Both the position numbers and the translations under genes were made by a program. The notes under the pieces were generated by a model. The model had not been told where the DNA came from. It saw only the letters and a list, made by a program, of their open reading frames with translations, and did not search any database. Positions 1-8,062 of a stretch of 64,000 nucleotides of DNA are shown here, piece by piece. Position 1 is the stretch's first letter. The number at the start of each line of letters is the position of its first letter. The stretch spans positions 1 through 64,000 of the forward strand of contig NZ_VAWA01000004.1 in assembly GCF_005771565.1 (NCBI RefSeq), written 5' to 3'. This DNA is from Nesterenkonia sphaerica. Its GTDB lineage: Bacteria > Actinomycetota > Actinomycetes > Actinomycetales > Micrococcaceae.

Positions 1-310
1 CACCACCAACTGAAATCCCACGGATACTTCCACCCACCACCAGGCACGGAACCACCACCGGGATCGCACGGTAAAGCCCCGCCAGGGCCACTTCCACCAG
101 GGACACACCCACCAGATTCACTACCCGGATCACTGCGCCCCACCCTGACCTGGAACCCCACCCCCGTCACCATCCGCTACTGACCACCTCCACCGCAGGG
201 GCCTGCGGTCCTGAGCGGGCACCGGGCTGCCCTAACACCGAACCCGGCGCCTCGGCGCGCCAGTGCTGTTGGTGCTGCCACTGGAGTGAGCCCGGTACTG
301 TAGATACGTT
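1..310. other. Left edge: unresolved gene tail plus prfB upstream region
   Basis: Plus-strand frame 1 is open from the edge and stops with TGA at 181-183. Its last residues (TLTWNPTPVTIRY) loosely resemble the end of the secreted PKD-type proteins that often precede prfB in Micrococcaceae. However, third positions there are A-rich, unlike genes in this window. Two minus-strand frames are also open across 1-130 (one reads VVNLVGVSLVEVALAGLY), so coding identity is undecided. Bases 184-310 hold no convincing gene and carry the prfB promoter. Confidence 0.3.
296..310 (+). promoter_or_regulatory. Putative -10 of a leaderless prfB transcript
   Basis: TACTGT at 296-301 fits the actinobacterial TANNNT -10 and ends nine bases before the prfB ATG. 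No Shine-Dalgarno sequence lies within 15 bases of that ATG; the nearest GGAG is about 25 bases away. A start site at or just before the ATG would make the mRNA leaderless. No good -35 hexamer is visible at 17-18 bases. Inferred from spacing only. Confidence 0.4.
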
Positions 311-1423
311 ATGGCAGAAATAGACTTTCCCGCCGAGCTCGCCGAACTGCGCGACACGCTGCGGCGCATCACCGACGTCATCGACGTCGACGCCCTTGCT
401 GCTGAGGTCTCTGACCTTGAGCAGGAGGCCGCCGACCCCAACCTCTGGGACAACCAGGAGAACGCCCAGAAGGTGAACTCCCAGCTCAGCCACAAGCAGG
501 CCCAGCTCAACCGCGTCCGGTCGTTGGATGCGCGTATCGAAGATGCTGAAGTGATGGCTGAGATGGCCGCCGAGGAGAACGACGCGGAGACGGCCGCAGA
601 GGCAGCAAATGAACTCGTCTCCATTCGCAAGGCATTGGCTTCTCTTGAGATTGTCACTCTCATGTCCGGGGAGTATGACGAGTACGACGCCGTGGTCACC
701 ATCAGGTCCGGTGCCGGGGGAGTGGATGCGGCAGACTTCGCCGAGATGCTGCTTCGGATGTACACCCGCTGGGCAGAGCGCCGTGACTGGAACGTCAAGA
801 TCCTCGACACCTCCTACGCAGAAGAGGCTGGCATCAAATCCGCCACCTTCGAGGTACAGGCGCCCTACGCTTACGGCACCCTCTCGGTAGAAGCCGGCAC
901 ACACCGGCTGGTGCGCATCTCGCCGTTCGACAACCAGGGCCGGCGGCAGACCGGGTTCGCAGCAGTGGAAGTCATCCCGCTGCTTGAGGGCACTGAGTCC
1001 ATCGACATCGATGAAAACGATCTGAAGATTGATGTCTTCCGCTCCTCCGGCCCCGGCGGGCAGTCCGTCAACACCACCGACTCTGCGGTGCGCATCACCC
1101 ACCTCCCTTCCGGCATTGTGGTCTCGATGCAGAATGAGAAATCGCAAATCCAAAACCGAGCTGCAGCACTGCGGGTTCTTGAGTCACGCCTCCTGCTGCT
1201 GAAGAAGGAGGAGGAGAAGGCCCAGGAGAACGAAATGAAGGGTGATGTGAAGGCCAGCTGGGGGGACCAGATGCGCTCCTACGTTCTGCATCCCTTCCAA
1301 ATGGTCAAAGACCTGCGTACCGGTCACGAGGTCGGCAATGCCCAAGCCGTCTTTGACGGCGACCTCGACGGCTTCGTCGAAGCAGGCATCCGTTGGCGCG
1401 CTCAAGGCTCCTCCAGCAACTGA
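311..1423 (+). CDS. prfB: Peptide chain release factor 2 (RF2)
   Basis: Class I release factor that reads UGA and UAA in the ribosomal A site and triggers hydrolysis of peptidyl-tRNA. The 370-residue protein has full family length. The stop-codon reading tripeptide SPF is at residues 204-206, which marks RF2 rather than RF1 (PxT). The catalytic GGQ loop is at 249-251 inside [12 protein letters not shown]. Many bacteria make RF2 by an autoregulatory +1 frameshift near codon 25; here the frame is uninterrupted from ATG and no in-frame stop or slippery site is seen. The gene appears leaderless. It precedes ftsE by 23 bases, the usual actinobacterial order prfB-ftsE-ftsX-smpB. Confidence 0.97.
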   Translation: MAEIDFPAELAELRDTLRRITDVIDVDALAAEVSDLEQEAADPNLWDNQENAQKVNSQLSHKQAQLNRVRSLDARIEDAEVMAEMAAEENDAETAAEAANELVSIRKALASLEIVTLMSGEYDEYDAVVTIRSGAGGVDAADFAEMLLRMYTRWAERRDWNVKILDTSYAEEAGIKSATFEVQAPYAYGTLSVEAGTHRLVRISPFDNQGRRQTGFAAVEVIPLLEGTESIDIDENDLKIDVFRSSGPGGQSVNTTDSAVRITHLPSGIVVSMQNEKSQIQNRAAALRVLESRLLLLKKEEEKAQENEMKGDVKASWGDQMRSYVLHPFQMVKDLRTGHEVGNAQAVFDGDLDGFVEAGIRWRAQGSSSN

Positions 1424-1446
1424 CCCCTCAAGGCTGACTTCCCCCT

Positions 1447-2601
1447 ATGATCCGCTTCGAAAACGTCACACGGACGTACCGCTCCGGCGGCAAACCGGCA
1501 CTCGACGACGTCTCTGTGGAGTTCCACCGCGGCGATTTCGTCTTCCTGATTGGAGCCTCCGGCTCCGGCAAATCCACCCTGCTTCGCATGATCCTGCGTG
1601 AGGGCCTGCCCCAGAAGGGGAAGGTCACCGTGGCGGGGCAGAACCTCGTGCTCATGCTCGAGCGTCGGGTGCCGCACTACCGGCGCAGCATCGGGATGGT
1701 GTTCCAGGACTTTCGGCTGCTGCCGGACAAGACTGTTTACGACAATGTGGCCTTCGCCATGCGTGTCATTGCCGCGCCCCGGGGACAGATCAAGAAGCAG
1801 GTCATGAAGACCCTGGAACGGGTCCAGCTGGACCATTTGGCTCGCCGCTACCCCCATGAAATCTCCGGGGGAGAACAGCAGCGAGCCGCCATCGCCCGGG
1901 CCATCGTCAACCAGCCCGCGATTGTCCTTGCCGATGAGCCGACCGGGAACTTGGACCCGCGGGCCTCGGCAGAAGTGATGAAGATCCTGCGCTGGATCAA
2001 CGCCTCCGGGGCCACGGTGGTCATGGCCACCCACGACCGGGCGATCGTCGATGAAGCACAGCGCCGAGTGGTACAACTGCATAAGGGCAAGCTGGTCCGC
2101 GACGAACCCCGCGGCGCCTACGACCCCCCGGAAGGCTCACCGGCTTGGGAGGTCCTCTCCGAGGAGCTGGAAAACAGCGGACTCCAGGCATCAGATCCGA
2201 TGCCGATGCTCACCCAGCCGCTTCCCGTCCTTCCGGAGCCGCAGCCGGAGCCGGAGCCCAACCAGCCCGCAGCGGCCAAGGAGTCACCAGGGTTCAGAGT
2301 GCGCGAGTACCAGGTCACCTTCCCAGAGGATGACCCGCAGCACGACGACGCCGAGGCCGAGGAGCCCGCCGCTGAAGTCGATGCCGCAGCCGTCCCCGAA
2401 TTCGAAGACGACGAGGACACCGACACCTTGGCCCCAGTAGAGCAGCCCTCGGCCCTGCCCTCACCTGCGGAGTCTGCCGCACCCAAGGTGCCGCGTCCGC
2501 GGGCTTCCGCCGCAGAGGCCACCTTCACAGATACCCAACACACCGTCGATCAGCTTCGATCCTCACAGCCGCGGGGCATCTTCGGCAGGAGGAAGCGATG
2601 A
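1447..2601 (+). CDS. ftsE: Cell division ABC ATPase FtsE with long C-terminal tail
   Basis: Cytosolic ATPase of the FtsEX complex, which couples ATP use at the septum to activation of peptidoglycan hydrolases. Walker A (GASGSGKST) is at residues 36-44; the ABC signature SGGEQQR and Walker B followed by EPT lie near 139-165. A canonical FtsE ends near residue 225-230. This one runs to 384, adding about 155 residues rich in Pro, Glu and Asp that are probably disordered and end in a basic GIFGRRKR. The reading frame is clean, so the tail is not a frameshift artefact. It overlaps ftsX by four bases (ATGA), implying coupled translation. Confidence 0.93.
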   Translation: MIRFENVTRTYRSGGKPALDDVSVEFHRGDFVFLIGASGSGKSTLLRMILREGLPQKGKVTVAGQNLVLMLERRVPHYRRSIGMVFQDFRLLPDKTVYDNVAFAMRVIAAPRGQIKKQVMKTLERVQLDHLARRYPHEISGGEQQRAAIARAIVNQPAIVLADEPTGNLDPRASAEVMKILRWINASGATVVMATHDRAIVDEAQRRVVQLHKGKLVRDEPRGAYDPPEGSPAWEVLSEELENSGLQASDPMPMLTQPLPVLPEPQPEPEPNQPAAAKESPGFRVREYQVTFPEDDPQHDDAEAEEPAAEVDAAAVPEFEDDEDTDTLAPVEQPSALPSPAESAAPKVPRPRASAAEATFTDTQHTVDQLRSSQPRGIFGRRKR

Positions 2602-3515
2602 ACCAGCTGATGTACCAGCTGGGGGAAACCTTCAGCTCCTTGCGCAAGAACGTGGCCATGGTGGCCTCCGTCGTGCTGGTGACATTCATCTCGCTGACAT
2701 TTGTCGGTACCGCAGCGCTGATGCAGCTGCAGATCAACCAGATGACTCAAGACTTCTACGATCGGCTGGAAATCTCCGTCTTCCTGTGTACTGACGCCTC
2801 TGCGGAGGCCGTATGCCCCACCGGCGCGGTGACCGATTCCCAGCGAGAGTCGATTGAAGAGATGATCGACACCGGAGCGGCGAATCAGTACGTCGACTCC
2901 TACCGCTACGAAAGCCAGGAGGAGGCACTGGAGAACTTCCTGGCCGACCGGGAAGACAGTGTACGAGCCGCAAACGTGACGGCTGAAGATATGACCGAGT
3001 CCTTCCGGCTGCTGTTGGTGGACCCCCAGGACTTCGGGATCGTCAATGAACTCTTCGCAGGAGTCCCCGGGGTGGAGAACGTGGCGGACCAGCAAGCGGT
3101 GCTGGACCAGATATTCGGGATCCTCAATGGCCTGACCGTAGTGGCACTGATCATTGCCGGGGTGATGATTGTGTGCACCGTGCTGCTGGTCTCCACGACC
3201 ATCAGGCTCTCGGCGTTCAGCCGCCGGCGCGAAACCTCCATTATGCGAATGGTCGGGGCGTCGAAGTCCATGATCCGCACACCATTCATCTTCGAAGGGA
3301 TCATCGCCGCGCTCGTGGGGGCGGCGCTGGCCTGCGCGGCCACGTGGGTCGTCGCGGAGTTCCTCATAGGGCAGTGGTTGGCCCAGCAGGTGACCGGGAT
3401 CGTCTTCATCGGTGCGGCAGAGTCCTGGTTGGTGATGCCCGGCCTGGTGCTTTCGGCCATGCTGCTGGCCGGGCTGGCATCCTGGGTGACGGTCAGGAAA
3501 CACCTCCGGGTATAG
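2598..3515 (+). CDS. ftsX: Cell division membrane protein FtsX
   Basis: Membrane partner of FtsE in the type VII ABC (mechanotransmission) family. The 305-residue protein has the expected plan: a short cytosolic N-terminus, TM1 around residues 20-42, a large extracytoplasmic loop of roughly 110-130 residues thought to contact periplasmic hydrolases, then three further TM helices with the FtsX-domain stretch SAFSRRRETSIMRMVGAS between TM2 and TM3. It starts within the ftsE stop (ATGA). The loop has a cysteine pair (CTDASAEAVC, about 17 kb-independent short spacing) that could form a disulfide; that is inference. Confidence 0.95.
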   Translation: MNQLMYQLGETFSSLRKNVAMVASVVLVTFISLTFVGTAALMQLQINQMTQDFYDRLEISVFLCTDASAEAVCPTGAVTDSQRESIEEMIDTGAANQYVDSYRYESQEEALENFLADREDSVRAANVTAEDMTESFRLLLVDPQDFGIVNELFAGVPGVENVADQQAVLDQIFGILNGLTVVALIIAGVMIVCTVLLVSTTIRLSAFSRRRETSIMRMVGASKSMIRTPFIFEGIIAALVGAALACAATWVVAEFLIGQWLAQQVTGIVFIGAAESWLVMPGLVLSAMLLAGLASWVTVRKHLRV

Positions 3516-3516
3516 T
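3487..3516 (+). promoter_or_regulatory. Putative smpB promoter
   Basis: TATAGT at 3511-3516, overlapping the ftsX stop, is a near-consensus -10 hexamer, with TGACGG at 3487-3492 eighteen bases upstream as a possible -35. This would let smpB be transcribed separately from ftsEX. It is based on motif match only. Confidence 0.35.
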
Positions 3517-3564
3517 AGAGGGTTAGCTTTGTGGGCGCTGACGTGATCTATGAGGAGGTGCGCC

Positions 3565-4068
3565 GTGGCGAAGAAGAAAAAACCGGAGGCCAAAGACCCC
3601 AATAACAATGTGGTGGCTCGGAATCGGCGCGCCTACCATGACTTCACTATCCTCGACACCTACGAGGCCGGGATTGTGCTGACCGGCACAGAGGTGAAGT
3701 CACTGCGCGAGGGACAAGCTTCGCTGGTGGATGGATTCGCGGCGTTCGACAACCGCCACGAGTTGTGGCTGGAGCAGGTGCACATCCCCGAATACCTCAA
3801 CGGGACGTGGACCAACCACGCCGTGCGGCGCAAGCGGAAACTTCTGCTCCACGGCAAAGAGCTGATCAAGATCTCGCGCCAGATCCAAGATCCGGGTCTC
3901 ACGATCGTGCCGCTGAGCCTGTATTTCAAAGATGGTCGGGCAAAGGTCGAGATCGGCATCGCCAAAGGTAAGCGGGAGTTTGACAAACGGCAGACCCTGC
4001 GCGAGAAGCAGGATAACCGGGAGGCGCAGCGGGCTATGCGCATCCGGAACCGGCACGCCGCGGACTGA
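3565..4068 (+). CDS. smpB: SsrA-binding protein SmpB
   Basis: Binds tmRNA and carries it into the empty A site of stalled ribosomes, the protein half of trans-translation. The GTG at 3565 is chosen over the in-frame ATG at 3550 because a strong Shine-Dalgarno (GAGGAGG, 3552-3558) lies between them at good spacing, giving [10 protein letters not shown] and 167 residues, near the family norm of about 155-165. Conserved stretches are [29 protein letters not shown] (residues about 14-43, quoted here only as landmarks R15 to R43) and the basic tail. Its RNA partner ssrA lies about 2.6 kb downstream on the other strand, separated by three genes. Confidence 0.97.
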   Translation: MAKKKKPEAKDPNNNVVARNRRAYHDFTILDTYEAGIVLTGTEVKSLREGQASLVDGFAAFDNRHELWLEQVHIPEYLNGTWTNHAVRRKRKLLLHGKELIKISRQIQDPGLTIVPLSLYFKDGRAKVEIGIAKGKREFDKRQTLREKQDNREAQRAMRIRNRHAAD

Positions 4069-4106
4069 CAAGCGGTAGGTGCTGTGCCGGGCTCACCGCA
4101 ATAGGG

Positions 4107-4364
4107 TCAGCCCAACGCCCCTGCAAAGTAGGCGATAATCAGCAGCAGCACCAGGAAGCCGACCACACCGACGAGGATCATCATCACGACTTTCGACTTC
4201 GGTGGTCGCGACGGTGCCGGCGCTGGAGGTGTAGCCAGCTCAGCATCGGATTCGGGAGGGGTCTGGCCGGGTTCTAAGTCCTCGGCACGGCGCAGGCCCG
4301 GGTTGTGGCCCTGCGGGGGCTGAGTTCCCCTCTCGCCAGAATTGTCCGTGGGATGGTTCGTCAT
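4107..4364 (-). CDS. Small single-pass membrane protein, DUF6480-like
   Basis: An 85-residue protein with a polar Pro/Glu-rich N-terminal half containing LEPGQTPPESDAE, a Pro-rich linker and one C-terminal TM helix (about residues 58-82). The LEPG..TPP motif followed by a terminal TM resembles actinobacterial DUF6480 proteins, whose function is unknown. The start is supported by a GGAGAGGGTGATC ribosome-binding region a few bases upstream. It is transcribed divergently from the alkylation-repair gene. The family assignment is from memory of the motif and is moderate. Confidence 0.6.
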   Translation of the reverse strand: MTNHPTDNSGERGTQPPQGHNPGLRRAEDLEPGQTPPESDAELATPPAPAPSRPPKSKVVMMILVGVVGFLVLLLIIAYFAGALG

Positions 4365-4475
4365 GACTGATCACCCTCTCCAAGAGCGGCGTACTCTTGT
4401 CCTATTCGCGGTCATTGTGTGCGAGAGCTGGATCACACCAGCATAAACATCAGTTACTCCAGGTCAGGTGGATGC

Positions 4476-6080
4476 ATGCTCAACACAGCCTCCAATCCCG
4501 TAGAGGAGGCCTCATCCCGGGTGTTTGCTGAACGCTTCCGCGCCGTGCAGGCCAGGGACCGCCGCTTTGACGGTCAGTTCGTCACAGCGGTGCAGACCAC
4601 CGGCATATACTGCCGGCCATCCTGCCCAGCCGTGACGCCCAAACCCTCCAATGTGCAGTTCTTCTCCACCTCAGCGGCCGCCCATGAAGCTGGATTCCGG
4701 GCCTGCAAACGGTGCCTGCCCGACGCGTCTCCGGGCAGCCCCGAATGGAACCGGCGTCAGGACCTAGCTGGCCGGGCGATGCGGCTGATCCGCGAAGGCG
4801 CACTCAACGACGGCGACGTGACCACTTTAAGCAGCCACCTCGGATACAGCTCCCGGCACATTCACCGCACGTTGGTGGCTGAACTCGGAGCCGGCCCTGC
4901 CGCATTAGCCCGAGCGCACCGGGCGCAGGTGGCCCGCAACTTGCTGGTCAGCTCCGAGCTGAGCATTGCTGAGGTCGCGTTCTCTGCCGGATTCGGCTCC
5001 GTCCGGCAGTTCAATGACACCATCCGCCAGATCTACGCCGTCACACCCAGTGAAATCCGGGCTCAGGCCTGCCCTAACCCGGAGCCGGCTGAGAGTGAGC
5101 CTGCTGCGATGCAGCTGCGGCTGAGCCTTCCGGTCCGGCAGCCCTTCGATGCCCGCGGGGTATTCGGCTTTCTGGCTGAGCGTGCGCTTCCGGGGGTCGA
5201 GGAGGCTCAGCTGGAAGACCGACGGCTGCGCTACAGCCGATCTGTGCGGCTTCCGCATGGGCCCGGGGCGGTGGAGGTCACCGCAGTGGCCGATGAAGAT
5301 ACCAACTGGCGACTGTCCATGAGGTGTGAGGTGGCCTCCTTGGCTGATGTCGGCGTCGTGCTGGCCAGGGTGCGCCGGATGTTTGATCTGGATGCCGACC
5401 CCCAGGCGGTGGACAGCGCGCTCATGGCTGATCCTGCGCTGGGGCCGCTGGTGGAGGATGTCCCCGGCACGCGGCTGGTCGGCACCCCCGAGGCCGAGGA
5501 GTATGTAGTCCGAGCCGTGGTGGGCCAGCAGATCTCTGTCAAGGCCGCGCGCACCCACCTCAGCCGGCTGGTTCAGCGCATCGGCCGCCCTGTGGAGTCG
5601 TCTTTCGCAGGGGTGGACAGGCTCTTCCCCGCGCCCGAGGAGATTTTGTCCGCCGTGCCGGAGCCACCGTCAGAGGGCCCTTTGGACCCGGATCGGCCGC
5701 TGAAACTTGCTCGGCGGTCTATCCGGACGGTGCGAGCGGTGTGCCAGGCGCTCGGCGAGGGAGCGCTGAGTCTGCACCCGGGGGTGCATCCGGATCAGCT
5801 TCGCACTGCGTTGGTCGCACTACCGGGAATCGGGCAGTGGACTGCCGCCTACTTGGCCCTGCGAGTACTCGGTGACCCGGATGCCTGGATGACCGGCGAC
5901 GTCGCGCTGGTTGCCGGGGCGCGCCGACTGCGGCTGCTGGAGCCGGAAACGTCCCCGGACGCGGCTCACCGCCAGTTGGAGCAGCGGGCTCGGCAGTGGG
6001 CGCCATGGCGGTCCTACGCTGCGATGCACCTCTGGCGTGCTGCCGCTAACGGAGCTCCCGGTCCAGCAGACGCCGTTTGA
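4476..6080 (+). CDS. alkA: Ada-AlkA type fusion: Zn-Cys sensor, AraC HTH and 3-methyladenine DNA glycosylase
   Basis: Predicted alkylation-repair glycosylase fused to a regulator. From ATG 4476 (preceded by AGGTGG) it has 534 residues. The N-terminal Ada zinc domain carries the four-cysteine pattern IYCRPSCPA...ACKRC, in which one Cys takes a methyl group from methylphosphotriesters. An AraC-type double HTH follows (around residues 85-195). An AlkA N-terminal domain comes next, then the HhH-GPD fold with LPGIGQWTAAYLALRVLGDPDAW containing the catalytic Asp region. Methylation of the Zn-Cys site would turn the HTH into an activator, so the protein may induce its own gene. It overlaps the convergent ogt gene by 35 bases. 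Confidence 0.93.
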   Translation: MLNTASNPVEEASSRVFAERFRAVQARDRRFDGQFVTAVQTTGIYCRPSCPAVTPKPSNVQFFSTSAAAHEAGFRACKRCLPDASPGSPEWNRRQDLAGRAMRLIREGALNDGDVTTLSSHLGYSSRHIHRTLVAELGAGPAALARAHRAQVARNLLVSSELSIAEVAFSAGFGSVRQFNDTIRQIYAVTPSEIRAQACPNPEPAESEPAAMQLRLSLPVRQPFDARGVFGFLAERALPGVEEAQLEDRRLRYSRSVRLPHGPGAVEVTAVADEDTNWRLSMRCEVASLADVGVVLARVRRMFDLDADPQAVDSALMADPALGPLVEDVPGTRLVGTPEAEEYVVRAVVGQQISVKAARTHLSRLVQRIGRPVESSFAGVDRLFPAPEEILSAVPEPPSEGPLDPDRPLKLARRSIRTVRAVCQALGEGALSLHPGVHPDQLRTALVALPGIGQWTAAYLALRVLGDPDAWMTGDVALVAGARRLRLLEPETSPDAAHRQLEQRARQWAPWRSYAAMHLWRAAANGAPGPADAV

Positions 6081-6537
6081 GCTCCGGGCCGTAGCGGAAC
6101 CCGCCGAGCGTGCCGTCAGCGCGCAGCACGCGGTGGCAGGGCACGAACAGTGCTGCGGCGTTGCGCGCGCATGCACCGGCGGCTGCGCGGACCGCGGCCG
6201 GGCTTCCGGAGCGCTGTGCGAACTCGGTGTAGCTGACCGGGTTTCCGGGCTTGACCAGTCGGAGGGTCTCCCACGCGCGTTCGCGGTAGGGTCCGGACTG
6301 CTGCCGGACCGGGACGGTGCTGGGGGCTTCCACGTCTCCCGCGTAGTAGGCGTCGACGGCTTCCACGGCTTGGCGCATCACCAGCTCAGCTCCGGTGGGC
6401 TGCAGCCCCGCTCTGAGCCGCGGGTGAATGAGCCCGCCGAGCGCCTTGGGATCGGCCGTCCACCCTGAGGCCAGGACCCACCGGTCATCGGCGATGATGG
6501 TGAAAGGCCCATCGGGGGTGGTGATCGTCGAGTGCAC
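6046..6537 (-). CDS. ogt: Methylated-DNA--protein-cysteine methyltransferase (Ogt/MGMT)
   Basis: Suicide repair protein that moves the methyl group from O6-methylguanine to its own cysteine. The 163-residue protein has the active-site motif PCHRV (near residue 132) and the preceding conserved NPVSYTEFA helix-turn region of the DNA-binding domain. Its 3' end overlaps the end of the Ada/AlkA fusion gene by 35 bases in convergent orientation. Together these two genes cover N-alkyl and O-alkyl damage. No clear Shine-Dalgarno is visible directly before the ATG. Confidence 0.95.
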   Translation of the reverse strand: MHSTITTPDGPFTIIADDRWVLASGWTADPKALGGLIHPRLRAGLQPTGAELVMRQAVEAVDAYYAGDVEAPSTVPVRQQSGPYRERAWETLRLVKPGNPVSYTEFAQRSGSPAAVRAAAGACARNAAALFVPCHRVLRADGTLGGFRYGPELKRRLLDRELR

Positions 6538-6617
6538 AAGTCTATTTCACCGTCTGCGGTGCTTCCCGTCTAGCGGAAATCGGACCTGTGCGTGGCGCCT
6601 GGGAAGCACTTGGGCAC

Positions 6618-6647
6618 AAAAAACCCGAGCGGGGTGACCCGCTCGGG
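6618..6647 (-). terminator. Rho-independent terminator of ssrA
   Basis: On the minus strand, a 10-bp perfect stem (CCCGAGCGGG paired with CCCGCTCGGG) around a 4-base loop is followed by six T residues, just downstream of the tmRNA 3' end. A textbook intrinsic terminator, although these are uncommon in actinobacteria. Confidence 0.9.
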
Positions 6648-6654
6648 CAATCTG

Positions 6655-7027
6655 TGGAGACGGCGGGAATTGAACCCGCGTCCGACCTGGATTTTCGTGG
6701 ACTTCTACGTGTGTAGTCCGCTGAGCGTGTTGCTCGGTCCCAGGTGTCTCACGGACAAGCACCTGACGGACCCAGCCGCATTTGGTGTCGAACACTCTCC
6801 CTGCGGCGGGAAGAGTGTTCCATTGGCCATCTAGCTGATGCCAGACACTGAGCCGATGGCGAACTCAGGCTGACAGACTCGCGTCGCTGCTATCAGGCAG
6901 CGAGGGCGAAGTCAGTGCGCTTAGATTCGGCACTTATTGGGTTGCGCAAGGGGTATTAACGTGGTCACTTGGCGTCCACGACACGCTTCTCCACGATCAC
7001 CTCAGATCGTCGAAACCGATCGTCCCC
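6655..7027 (-). ncRNA. ssrA: Transfer-messenger RNA (tmRNA)
   Basis: One-piece tmRNA that rescues stalled ribosomes. The 5' end reads GGGGACGATCGGTTTCGAC and the 3' part contains the tRNA-like T arm CGCGGGTTCAATTCCCGCC and the acceptor strand CGTCTCC-A, which pairs with GGGGACG with one G-U. The CCA end is not encoded. The tag-encoding frame (6893-6931, minus) starts at GCC and specifies AESKRTDFALAA then TGA, preceded in the cell by the alanine carried by tmRNA. The hydrophobic LAA end is the usual ClpXP-type degron. The body is 373 nt. A hairpin-rich leader (7031-7065) lies upstream and is probably removed by RNase P. Confidence 0.96.
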
Positions 7028-7120
7028 GTATTGAGTTTTCAAACTCGTACCCCGCATGCTGCGGGTGTATCAGTCTATCTCAACAGGAAAGGTGCTTCCA
7101 GCATTCCCGCTGGGCTGACG

Positions 7121-7525
7121 TCATTTCCCCAATTGCCACCCCAGCGCCAGCCCTACCACGGCTGCCAACACTCCGCAGACCACAGAGATGCCCCACATGC
7201 CGACTGCTGTCCAGCGCGCGCCCGATGTCCACTTCTGCGCGGCCCGCAGCGCCACTGTAGCGAATGTGCTCAGGGCACCGGTGAGCCCCATGGCCAACAG
7301 CCCGACCGTCATAGGCTGCCAAGCGACCTGCTCGTCTGCTGTGCCGCTGGCGGCGACCCCGCTGACGAAGCCCACCAGCAGGCCGAGGCCGAGACAACCC
7401 AGTGTGTTCGCCAGCAGTATGCCAGCGCGCAGGTAGCGATCGAGTAGAAATCGCGCGATGGCGCCCACTGCACCACCGACAGCCCCGGCGATCACCACGC
7501 CGACGGTCAGCTCGGGCATCATCAT
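7121..7525 (-). CDS. crcB: Fluoride channel FluC/CrcB subunit 2
   Basis: Small four-TM protein of the Fluc family, which forms dual-topology dimers that export fluoride. The ATG at 7525 is chosen because AGGAGG lies seven bases upstream and the ATG overlaps the previous crcB stop (ATGA); this gives 134 residues. Family motifs are GGAVGAIARFLL near the N-terminus, LLANTLGCLGLGLLVG in TM2 and MGLTGALSTFATV in TM3. Tandem crcB genes are common in actinobacteria and suggest a heterodimer in which each protein has a fixed, opposite orientation. Confidence 0.93.
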   Translation of the reverse strand: MMMPELTVGVVIAGAVGGAVGAIARFLLDRYLRAGILLANTLGCLGLGLLVGFVSGVAASGTADEQVAWQPMTVGLLAMGLTGALSTFATVALRAAQKWTSGARWTAVGMWGISVVCGVLAAVVGLALGWQLGK

Positions 7526-8040
7526 GGGCGGTCCTCCTGCAGGACCGGCGCCGAACCCCCGGCAGGCCCCAGGATGGCCTTGCCTATGGTGATCCCCGCG
7601 GCCGCAGCTGCGGTGCAGAAGACCATGGAAATCATCAGATAGGCCCCGGCCTCCCAGATTTCCGGTGGGACCACCAGGTCCGATGTGAGCTGGGCGAAGA
7701 CGTCGGGCCGCTGCACTGAGGTGCCGGCCAGGATTACCGAGGAGAACGTGGTGAATGACCCCAGGAAACCGGTCCCGATCACCGGCAGCGTCCAACGCGG
7801 CAAGCCCGGCCACGCCTGGGAGAAGCCGAAGAGCAGGCCCAGTCCGGCGGATCCGGCCAGGTTCACCAACAGCGTGATCCATGGAAACCGCATGAACTGT
7901 TCGTCCGAGAGCTGTACCAGCAGCAGCCGGAGCACAGCCCCGCAGGCCCCCGCCACCGCGATGCACGCCACCAAGGCCGGCAGCGACAGCTCTGTGCTGC
8001 CAGAGGGCTCTGCTCGGGCGTGTTCCTCGGAAATGGGCAC
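7522..8040 (-). CDS. crcB: Fluoride channel FluC/CrcB subunit 1
   Basis: Second Fluc protein, paired with the downstream copy by an ATGA overlap. Motifs are ACGAVLRLLL, LLVNLAGSAGLGLLFG and GTGFLGSFTTFSSV (the TTFS stretch lines the fluoride path). The GTG at 8040 gives 172 residues. An in-frame ATG at 8133 exists but lies 70 bases inside mntR and would add 31 residues with no family likeness. Even from 8040 it is longer than a typical 120-135-residue Fluc, with a polar N-terminus of about 25 residues and an insertion between TM3 and TM4 (residues about 118-135). It follows mntR by 22 bases, so it is probably part of the manganese operon. Confidence 0.88.
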   Translation of the reverse strand: MPISEEHARAEPSGSTELSLPALVACIAVAGACGAVLRLLLVQLSDEQFMRFPWITLLVNLAGSAGLGLLFGFSQAWPGLPRWTLPVIGTGFLGSFTTFSSVILAGTSVQRPDVFAQLTSDLVVPPEIWEAGAYLMISMVFCTAAAAAGITIGKAILGPAGGSAPVLQEDRP

Positions 8041-8062
8041 GACGTCCAGGATAGACCGTCGG

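Noticed and set aside
311-450. Programmed +1 frameshift in prfB
   Set aside because: A CTTGAG sequence near the usual place recalls the CTTTGA slippery site, but no in-frame stop interrupts the reading frame, so no frameshift is needed.
3550-3564. Earlier ATG start for smpB
   Set aside because: The GAGGAGG ribosome-binding site lies after that ATG and before GTG 3565, and homology starts at MAKKKK.
7031-7065. Hairpins upstream of ssrA as a terminator for the crcB operon
   Set aside because: They lie upstream of the tmRNA 5' end on the same strand, have short stems (6 bp) and no T tract. They are more likely part of the tmRNA precursor.
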